Source: Candidatus Kapaibacterium sp. (GTDB lineage: Bacteria; Bacteroidota; Ignavibacteria; Kapaibacteriales; UBA961). Taken from it: a DNA stretch of 5,521 bases. The notes below the pieces were generated by a model, which worked only from the letters and a program-made list of their open reading frames with translations, was not told the DNA's origin and made no database searches. How positions within the stretch are numbered: the first letter of the stretch is position 1; the number at the start of each line of letters is the position of its first letter. The position numbers and the translations under genes are program-made. The stretch lies in NCBI GenBank assembly GCA_023259575.1, contig JALRHN010000138.1, positions 1-5,521 on the forward strand. The letters are read 5' to 3'. Positions 1-4,444 of this stretch are shown in pieces.

Positions 1-96
1 ATGTAATTCATAGCCTTTGGCAGCATCCATCAGTGCAGCCGCATTAAAATGCAGATAATTCTGCTCTATAAAATTTGAAATAGGACCACGTTCCAT
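1..96 (-). CDS. Deoxyhypusine synthase-like family protein, N-terminal fragment (cut by window edge)
   Basis: Only the first 32 codons lie in the window; the gene continues leftward beyond base 1. The peptide begins MERGPISNFIEQNYLHFNAA and goes on through LMDAAKGYELH. This matches my memory of the N-terminus of bacterial deoxyhypusine-synthase-like proteins (GPIS-FI---Y-HFNAAAL-DAAKGY). True deoxyhypusine synthase transfers the aminobutyl group of spermidine to a lysine of eukaryotic or archaeal eIF5A. Bacterial relatives are thought to act on polyamines, for example as homospermidine synthase-like enzymes, but the role of this subgroup is not established. The catalytic lysine and NAD site would lie outside the window. 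The ATG at 96 is chosen because the frame upstream has no other ATG before a stop at 127-129. The marR-type gene lies 91 bases upstream in the same direction. Confidence 0.72.
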   Translation of the reverse strand, partial: MERGPISNFIEQNYLHFNAAALMDAAKGYELH

Positions 97-134
97 AGAA
101 CTCGAAGAAAAAGGGATAAAAATAATTTATGCTA

Positions 135-163
135 CAAAATACCGTATTTGAAAGACTTCACAA
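135..163 (-). promoter_or_regulatory. Candidate Bacteroidota-type promoter for the deoxyhypusine-synthase-like gene
   Basis: On the minus strand, TTG (161-163) is followed after 19 bases by TATTTTG (135-141), about 38 bases before the start codon at 96. The known Bacteroidota sigma factor favours TTG near -33 and TAnnTTTG near -7. This copy is one base shorter between TA and TTTG, so it is an imperfect match. It would allow transcription independent of the upstream MarR gene. The sequence supports it only as a candidate. Confidence 0.3.
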
Positions 164-186
164 TCTTGTAATTATATCAGAAGTCT
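153..186 (-). terminator. Possible weak terminator hairpin after the MarR gene
   Basis: A perfect 7-bp inverted repeat, AGACTTC (153-159) and GAAGTCT (180-186), begins one base past the MarR stop codon on the minus strand. The loop is 20 bases and contains its own small ACAA/TTGT pairing. What follows is only TTTC rather than a real T-run, so termination would be weak. Its 3' arm also overlaps the candidate downstream promoter. It may be an mRNA-end structure rather than a true terminator. Confidence 0.25.
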
Positions 187-187
187 G

Positions 188-658
188 TCAAGAGCCAGAA
201 TATAGCTTTTTACATAAGCTTGATAATTGTTTACATTCATCTTCAGAAAGTACAGAAGAAATATTTTTTAATAAGTCCATAAATAATGGATCAATTTCTT
301 CTAACTTTTTCATGCCATCGCCTGTAATCTTAGTTAGAGAAAGCCTTCTATCCTTGCTTGTACGAATTCTTTCTACAAATCCCTTTTTTTCTAAACCATC
401 TATAAGTCTTGTTGTATCAGAAGTTTTTTCAATCATTTGCTTAACAATATCGATTCTGGATAATCCTTCTGGATATGATCTTTTTAAAATTCTTAAAATG
501 GAATAATGTCCACCATTGATACCTAATGGCTCTATAGCTTTATCTAGCAATTGCTTTAAATGCTCGGAAGCAATACTAATCTGAATAATAGCCTCTAAAG
601 CAGGATATTTAAAATGTGCTGGAGTAGAAGTAGAATGCTGACTCATATTATTTCTCAT
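188..658 (-). CDS. MarR-family winged-helix transcriptional regulator
   Basis: This is a 156-residue protein, a normal length for MarR dimers, which bind short palindromes and usually lose affinity when a small ligand or oxidant is sensed. Residues 20-45 form the N-terminal dimerisation helix. INGGHYSILRIL (47-58) starts the DNA-binding domain. The recognition-helix region is roughly 77-98 (EKTSDTTRLIDGLEKKGFVE). The wing, 99-112, carries the hallmark D-R-R (103-105). Residues 113-156 form the C-terminal dimer helices. The ATG at 658 is the first in frame; M5 at 646 is a possible alternative. The gene is divergent from the TPR gene and upstream of the deoxyhypusine-synthase-like gene, so either could be a target. 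Palindromic elements in the divergent region suggest autoregulation. The ligand cannot be predicted. Cys142 and Cys149 exist, but nothing places them in a known redox-sensing pattern. Confidence 0.93.
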   Translation of the reverse strand: MRNNMSQHSTSTPAHFKYPALEAIIQISIASEHLKQLLDKAIEPLGINGGHYSILRILKRSYPEGLSRIDIVKQMIEKTSDTTRLIDGLEKKGFVERIRTSKDRRLSLTKITGDGMKKLEEIDPLFMDLLKNISSVLSEDECKQLSSLCKKLYSGS

Positions 659-680
659 TTACGTTTAATCATATACATAA

Positions 681-706
681 CAAAATACAAAATTTTAAAT
701 GTTCAA
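681..706 (-). promoter_or_regulatory. Candidate promoter of the MarR gene
   Basis: On the minus strand, TTG (704-706) is followed after 16 bases by TATTTTG (681-687), 22 bases before the ATG at 658. TATTTTG is the same heptamer proposed for the promoter at 135-163 and is one base short of the Bacteroidota -7 consensus TAnnTTTG. The TTG lies inside the leftmost CAATCGATT element. A regulator bound there would cover its own promoter, consistent with the autorepression common in the MarR family. Confidence 0.3.
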
Positions 707-778
707 TCGATTATATGTAAAGATATCTATTGCAATCGATTATGCAATGACAATACATCATTTTGCAATCTATTGTAA
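702..778. repeat. Cluster of three related CAATC(G/T)ATT elements in the MarR/TPR divergent region
   Basis: Three copies of the core lie in the same orientation: CAATCGATT at 704-712, CAATCGATT at 733-741 and CAATCTATT at 766-774. The starts are 29 and 33 bases apart, close to three helical turns each. The first two contain the perfect palindrome AATCGATT. The third sits in TTGCAATCTATTGTAA (763-778), a 16-base inverted repeat with one mismatched pair. Repeated near-palindromes beside a MarR gene are the usual layout of MarR operators. The rest of the 227-base region holds candidate promoters only. Confidence 0.6.
729..748. promoter_or_regulatory. Putative MarR operator (central, perfect inverted repeat)
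   Basis: ATTGCA (729-734) and TGCAAT (743-748) form a perfect inverted repeat around an 8-base centre, 20 bp in all. Many MarR proteins bind palindromes of about 16-20 bp. This is the strongest single site in the cluster and sits roughly midway between the two divergent promoters proposed here. Binding by the adjacent regulator is inferred from position and symmetry only. Confidence 0.5.
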
Positions 779-795
779 GGAATAAGGCCTTAAAC

Positions 796-826
796 TTGAC
801 ATTATATAAATAATTAACAATACAAT
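796..826 (+). promoter_or_regulatory. Weak candidate promoter of the TPR gene
   Basis: TTGACA (796-801) is followed after 19 bases by TACAAT (821-826), about 60 bases before the ATG at 886. This is sigma70-like with a long spacer. It does not match the Bacteroidota TAnnTTTG form, so it may be coincidental in such AT-rich DNA. It lies 18 bases downstream of the rightmost putative operator (763-778). Confidence 0.2.
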
Positions 827-885
827 GTAACATCTTAGCACTTTTCTACTCTCTGCTGATAGAACAACTCACTATTCCTAAAAGC

Positions 886-1917
886 ATGAAGCTCATCATC
901 ACTCTTTACATAGTATTTATAAGCTCATTTTCTATATTAGCTCAAAGTGCATCATTTGCCGATTTGATAAGAAAAGGAAATTCTTATCATGATAATGGAC
1001 AATATGAACAAGCACTAGAGCAGTATAAAAAAGCATTGAAATATGATTCAATATCTGGTATAGTTCATTATGAAATAGCTTATACATTATTAGCGATGCA
1101 GAAATATGATGAAGCATCAGAATATTGTAAAAAAGTAATCAATCTTGATAGTAAGCAACAACAGGGCGCATATCTTTTGTGGGGAAGTGCATTAAATTTA
1201 GGAGGCAAACCACAGGAAGCTGTTAAAGTATATTTAGAAGCAATGATGAAATTTAGGGGCTTGCATCAATTACATTATAATTTAGCTCTTGCATATTTCG
1301 AAGCAGATAATTTGGAGAAGTCTGAAGAAACTCTGATTCATTCTCTAAAAATGAAACCAAATCATGTAAATAGTCATATTCTTTTAGCTAAGATTATGAT
1401 GATTAAGCAGCAATATATCAAGGCACTATTAAGCTTAAATTATATCTTGTATTTAGATTCACAATCGAATCGATCTGCAGAAATATCAGATTTATTACAT
1501 CAAACAATAAAAGTGGCATGTACATCTTTGGCAGAAAATGACTCTATTGAAAACAATGACATATTTATAAAGGCTCAAAAGCAACTAATTGATAAATTTA
1601 ATATATCTGATACAAGCAATCAGGATAAATTATTTGCAGAAATGGAATGTCATTTATTTTCTGAATTAGAATCAATAGTACAAAATAATATTCCTATTTG
1701 GTCTGATTTATATGCATCAACATTTCATGATTTATATAAATCAGGTCATTGTGAGTCATTTTCTTATGTAATATCTCGACCAAATCCTTCCCCAGCTATT
1801 GAAGTATGGATAAGAACAAATCAAGGAAAAATGCAATCATTACAATCTTGGATTGGTTCCCATCAGCCCCCAACTAAAGTTAATCATATGATGATTGGCA
1901 AATCAGTATTTAGATAG
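886..1917 (+). CDS. Exported tetratricopeptide-repeat (TPR) protein
   Basis: This is a 343-residue protein of unknown specific function. Residues 1-19 are a signal peptide: Lys3, a hydrophobic stretch, then SILA before Gln20. Export to the periplasm or surface is therefore likely. About five TPR units follow, near 24-57, 58-91, 94-126, 127-160 and 161-194, with typical features such as G-x-Y-x-x-A at 38-43 and K-Y-x-E-A at 73-77. TPR arrays act as protein-protein scaffolds. The remaining 150 residues match no domain I recognise; they include a Trp-containing end with SQSW- and EVW-like segments and look soluble. The gene is divergent from the MarR gene and convergent with umuC, overlapping its 3' end by 34 bases. 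No Shine-Dalgarno sequence is visible before the ATG, which is normal for Bacteroidota. A functional link to the DNA-repair genes is not indicated. Confidence 0.88.
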   Translation: MKLIITLYIVFISSFSILAQSASFADLIRKGNSYHDNGQYEQALEQYKKALKYDSISGIVHYEIAYTLLAMQKYDEASEYCKKVINLDSKQQQGAYLLWGSALNLGGKPQEAVKVYLEAMMKFRGLHQLHYNLALAYFEADNLEKSEETLIHSLKMKPNHVNSHILLAKIMMIKQQYIKALLSLNYILYLDSQSNRSAEISDLLHQTIKVACTSLAENDSIENNDIFIKAQKQLIDKFNISDTSNQDKLFAEMECHLFSELESIVQNNIPIWSDLYASTFHDLYKSGHCESFSYVISRPNPSPAIEVWIRTNQGKMQSLQSWIGSHQPPTKVNHMMIGKSVFR

Positions 1918-3182
1918 GGGATATCGCTCCATCTTGTAGTCCATGATGGAGATTTTTTATCTCTCCTCATAGACCATGTACTCTTTCCAGAATTATTCCC
2001 TCCAGAGGCAGCGCTATGTACTGTGCGTCTTCCATATTTTTGATTTATGCTGTCCATGGCTTGCATAAGAGATGCATCTCTGACAACATGTTCTGGAGTA
2101 AAAAAAGTTTGTTGAACAGCATCTGCATTACAAAGATCATGGAGCATAATACCACACTTTTTATAATGAAAACCATCTTTGAAAATTCTTTCAAGTCCAT
2201 GAATAGCTGTCTCTACTAAAGATGGAGTAAATTGAGTAGGAAGTTCAAATTGCACAGTAGAAGAATTAGAATATTGGGGATATTTTGGAGAAAAATAATT
2301 AGTTCTTATAAAAACAGTAATTGCAGCACAAACAGAATGTTGCTTACGCAATTTAACTGCCGCACTTTCTGCATGCTTAGCAATAGCTTCGCTTAAATCA
2401 GCAAATGAAGTTACATAATCACCAAAACTTCTAGAACAGACAATAGTTTTTTGTGGTGGATGATGATCGTCAAGCTTTAAACAAGAAATACCATTTAATT
2501 CTTGCACCATTCGAAGTCCAACAACAGTAAATTGTTTTTTTATCCAATCTTGAGGAGCATATTTAACGTCTTTTGCTGTTTTTATTCCTTGTTGTTTAAA
2601 TTTAGGAGCCGTACGATAACCAATACCCCAAATATCCTCTACAGCAATTTTATCAAGCCATTCATCTTGTTCTTCTAATGATTCTGGCAGAATAAAAACA
2701 CCATCGAATTCCTTCCATTTTTTTGCAATTCTATTGGCCAGTTTTGATAGCGTTTTAGTAGGCCCTACCCCAATACCAACAGGAATGCCTGTCCATTTGG
2801 CAACTGTACTTTTCATCTTCCTGCAATATTCTTCTCTTTGTTCAAATGGAATATGGTCTAAACCTAAAAATGATTCATCTATCGAGTAAACTTCTATATC
2901 TGGTGAAAACATAGAAAGTGTTTCTACTACTCTATGGCTCATATCTCCATATAATTCATAATTAGAAGAAAATACTTGTACATTGTGTTTTTGGACAATA
3001 TCCTTTATTTTAAAAAGTGGTTCACCCATCTTAATTCCTAATGCTTTTGCTTCTTCTGATCTAGCAACAGCACAACCATCATTATTAGATAAAACAATAA
3101 TAGGAAGCTTGCGAAGCTTTGGTTGAAATACTCTTTCGCAGCTTACATAAAAATTATTGCCATCTACTAAAGCAAAGGTCAT
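1884..3182 (-). CDS. umuC: Y-family DNA polymerase, UmuC (Pol V catalytic subunit)
   Basis: This is a full-length 432-residue translesion polymerase that, with processed UmuD, copies past damaged bases. The palm/fingers start MTFALVDGNNFYVSCE, with catalytic Asp7 and probable steric-gate Tyr12. The second catalytic motif is SIDES (100-104; Asp102, Glu103). VGIGVGPTKTLSKLAN (135-150) is the usual Y-family segment. A helix-hairpin-helix thumb region lies near 182-206, and the little finger spans roughly 244-350. QQTFF (357-361) falls where E. coli UmuC has its beta-clamp motif QLNLF. The UmuC-specific tail (about 371-422, including MDSINQKYGRRTVHSA and SPSWTTRW) is present. Some ten extra residues ending DLPIII are encoded where the gene overlaps the TPR gene. 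The gene starts 24 bases after umuD, indicating co-transcription. All key residues are intact. Confidence 0.96.
   Translation of the reverse strand: MTFALVDGNNFYVSCERVFQPKLRKLPIIVLSNNDGCAVARSEEAKALGIKMGEPLFKIKDIVQKHNVQVFSSNYELYGDMSHRVVETLSMFSPDIEVYSIDESFLGLDHIPFEQREEYCRKMKSTVAKWTGIPVGIGVGPTKTLSKLANRIAKKWKEFDGVFILPESLEEQDEWLDKIAVEDIWGIGYRTAPKFKQQGIKTAKDVKYAPQDWIKKQFTVVGLRMVQELNGISCLKLDDHHPPQKTIVCSRSFGDYVTSFADLSEAIAKHAESAAVKLRKQHSVCAAITVFIRTNYFSPKYPQYSNSSTVQFELPTQFTPSLVETAIHGLERIFKDGFHYKKCGIMLHDLCNADAVQQTFFTPEHVVRDASLMQAMDSINQKYGRRTVHSAASGGNNSGKSTWSMRRDKKSPSWTTRWSDIPYLNTDLPIII
1927..1958 (+). terminator. Likely intrinsic terminator of the TPR gene, embedded in the 3' end of umuC
   Basis: CTCCATC (1927-1933) pairs perfectly with GATGGAG (1945-1951) across an 11-base loop. 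An A and six T residues (1953-1958) follow. The hairpin begins 10 bases after the TPR stop codon, the expected place and orientation for a plus-strand rho-independent terminator. The same bases encode the conserved SPSWTTRWSD segment of UmuC on the other strand, so the symmetry could partly reflect protein constraint. Confidence 0.5.
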
Positions 3183-3206
3183 AGTGAATATAAGAGAAGT
3201 ATAATA

Positions 3207-3650
3207 TTATCTAAATTTTTGAATACATGAAGTAACAACGCCCCAAATACAATCGCCAGAGTTTTCGTCCATTATAACAGATTGATAATCTTTATTCTCT
3301 GCCAATAAATGGCATAAACCATTATGGATATGAAGTCTTTTTATCAAGAACTCATTCTGCACAATAGCAACTACAATATCGCCAGATTGAGCATTGAGTG
3401 ATCTATCTACAACTACTAAGGCACCATCATTGATACCAGCATTTATCATAGAATTACCGCTTACCTGTACAAAAAAAGTAGCTGTCTTATTTTGTATTAA
3501 ATGCTCATCTAAAGATAGTTTTTTATCTATATAATCTTCTGCAGGAGAAGGAAACCCAGCACTAACACCAGAAAGGAATAAAGGATATGAACTGTCTGGA
3601 GGGGATTCTTTAAATCCCATTATAGCTACAATATTAGACGAAGACTTCAT
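3207..3650 (-). CDS. umuD: UmuD-like S24 peptidase, Pol V accessory subunit
   Basis: This is a 147-residue LexA/UmuD-family protein. In the known system, RecA filaments trigger self-cleavage of UmuD, and the shortened dimer joins UmuC as Pol V. The cleavage site is SAGFPSPAEDYID, with the scissile bond expected between Ala31 and Gly32 (Cys24-Gly25 in E. coli). The catalytic serine is Ser67 in SGNSM, and the general-base lysine is Lys104 in LIKRL. The 37-residue Ser-Lys spacing equals that of E. coli (Ser60, Lys97). There is no N-terminal helix-turn-helix, so this is not LexA. The first 27 residues are slightly longer than in E. coli. The ATG at 3650 is the first in frame after a short leader. 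It lies 81 bases downstream of alkB and 24 bases before umuC. Confidence 0.95.
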   Translation of the reverse strand: MKSSSNIVAIMGFKESPPDSSYPLFLSGVSAGFPSPAEDYIDKKLSLDEHLIQNKTATFFVQVSGNSMINAGINDGALVVVDRSLNAQSGDIVVAIVQNEFLIKRLHIHNGLCHLLAENKDYQSVIMDENSGDCIWGVVTSCIQKFR

Positions 3651-3711
3651 TCTATTTTAGGGGTATTATTTATTTGTAATACTTCGTGCAATGTACACAT
3701 TTGACAACTTT

Positions 3712-3726
3712 TAGTATACTATCAGA
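3712..3726 (-). promoter_or_regulatory. Candidate damage-response operator upstream of umuD
   Basis: On the minus strand, TCTGATAGTATAC (3714-3726) contains most of the perfect 10-bp palindrome TAGTATACTA (3712-3721). It lies 64 bases before the umuD start and a few bases past the alkB stop. A near-identical element, with one extra G, occurs upstream of alkB at 4373-4386. It does not match the E. coli CTG-N10-CAG or Bacillus GAAC-N4-GTTC SOS boxes. The role is inferred only from the repetition and from the shared function of the downstream genes. Confidence 0.35.
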
Positions 3727-3731
3727 ATTGT

Positions 3732-4328
3732 TTATTCTTTTATTGTTCTAAATGTACAATTGATTCGAGCTTCCTTGATTTTCTTAGAAACTGGCAATGT
3801 GTGTACCCAATTATGCTGCATAGAACCTTTCATGATTAATAAACTTCCAGGTTCAAGAGCAATATCAATTGTATGATGTGATATACGATGTTTGCATCTA
3901 AATGTTCTTACTGCACCCAAAGAAACCGATGCTATAATGGGATTATTACCTAATTCTTTTTCATTGTCTGCATGCCAACCCATGCCTTGATTACCATCTT
4001 GATAATAGTTTAAAAGGCAAGAATTAAATGAATGTATACAGAATGACTCGCATAGCTGTTTAATTTTAAGAAGTTCAGGTGTCCAAGAAATTGGACTTCT
4101 ACTAATACCAGAATATCTATATTTTTTATCAGAATCACCATACCAAGCCATTTTTCTTTTCAAGATATGGGTCTTACCAAACATTTTTACAATATCTCTT
4201 TGCCATTCAATAGTTTCTAAAAGAATATCATATAATATTGACGCTTCATGTTGTTCAATAAAATTAGGAATATATAATGCTATACCATCATATGGTAAAA
4301 GATTTTCTGCAAGCGTAGAATCATTCAT
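3732..4328 (-). CDS. alkB: AlkB-like 2-oxoglutarate/Fe(II)-dependent DNA dealkylase
   Basis: This 198-residue protein is of the ALKBH2/3-like size class. The family oxidatively removes methyl groups such as 1-methyladenine and 3-methylcytosine from nucleic acids, releasing formaldehyde. The substrate-binding region is KRKMAWYGD (57-65), then YRYSG (70-74). FNSCLLNYYQDG (101-112) carries the 2-oxoglutarate-contacting Asn107 and Tyr109. The iron ligands are His119 and Asp121 in GWHAD and the distal His176 in WVHTLP. ASVSLGAVRTFR (133-144) and the closing RINCTFR (188-194), whose arginines bind 2-oxoglutarate, complete the fold. The usual Pro before Arg58 (PR-x-AWYGD) is Lys here, a mild departure. 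The gene precedes umuD by 81 bases in the same direction. It could share a transcript with umuDC, although an upstream element near umuD suggests separate control is possible. Substrate range (DNA versus RNA) cannot be told from sequence. Confidence 0.93.
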   Translation of the reverse strand: MNDSTLAENLLPYDGIALYIPNFIEQHEASILYDILLETIEWQRDIVKMFGKTHILKRKMAWYGDSDKKYRYSGISRSPISWTPELLKIKQLCESFCIHSFNSCLLNYYQDGNQGMGWHADNEKELGNNPIIASVSLGAVRTFRCKHRISHHTIDIALEPGSLLIMKGSMQHNWVHTLPVSKKIKEARINCTFRTIKE

Positions 4329-4372
4329 GTGTAGAAGAACATATTAAAAAATTATGTGGTTCCTATTAGAAT

Positions 4373-4386
4373 GAATACTCATCAGA
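4373..4386 (-). promoter_or_regulatory. Candidate damage-response operator upstream of alkB
   Basis: On the minus strand, TCTGATGAGTATTC (4373-4386) lies 45 bases before the alkB ATG. It matches the element before umuD, TCTGATAGTATAC, apart from one inserted G and one T/A change. The partly overlapping 12-mer ATGAATACTCAT (4371-4382) is a palindrome except for one mismatched pair. It lies in the 116-base region divergent to the protease gene, so it could also affect that gene. Confidence 0.33.
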
Positions 4387-4404
4387 CTATACAAACATTT
4401 TTAC

Positions 4405-4411
4405 TATTTTG
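4405..4411 (+). promoter_or_regulatory. Weak candidate -7 element of the protease gene
   Basis: TATTTTG at 4405-4411 is the same heptamer found in the two candidate minus-strand promoters at 135-141 and 681-687, here 33 bases before the protease ATG. No TTG lies at a suitable distance upstream, so only the downstream half of a Bacteroidota promoter is visible. Confidence 0.2.
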
Positions 4412-4434
4412 TAAGCAGATTCTTTAATTAACAA

Positions 4435-4437
4435 GGG
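4435..4437 (+). promoter_or_regulatory. Possible ribosome binding site of the protease gene
   Basis: AAGGG ends 7 bases before the ATG at 4445, a workable Shine-Dalgarno spacing. No other gene start in the window shows a clear purine-rich element at this spacing. It supports the ATG at 4445, which is also the start that yields a complete signal peptide. Confidence 0.35.
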
Positions 4438-4444
4438 ATATGTT

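Noticed and set aside
129..506. A 125-codon plus-strand open frame opposite the MarR gene
   Set aside because: It is antisense to a clear MarR-family gene, has no recognisable domain, and its composition follows from the opposite strand.
932..1117. A 61-codon minus-strand open frame inside the TPR gene
   Set aside because: It is fully contained in a well-supported TPR coding region and has no independent start signals or family resemblance.
2016..2219. A 67-codon plus-strand open frame inside umuC
   Set aside because: It is antisense to the conserved C-terminal part of UmuC and shows no protein features of its own.
3207..3650. LexA or a phage-type repressor instead of UmuD
   Set aside because: The protein has only about 31 residues before the cleavage site, with no room for a DNA-binding domain, and sits directly before umuC.
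3701..3720. TTGACA followed by TATACT on the plus strand as a promoter
   Set aside because: The two hexamers are only 8 bases apart, far too close for a sigma70 promoter, and the next genes downstream on this strand are antisense.
3651..3731. A classical LexA box in front of umuD
   Set aside because: Neither CTG-N10-CAG nor GAAC-N4-GTTC is present. The palindrome TAGTATACTA is different and is reported only as a candidate.
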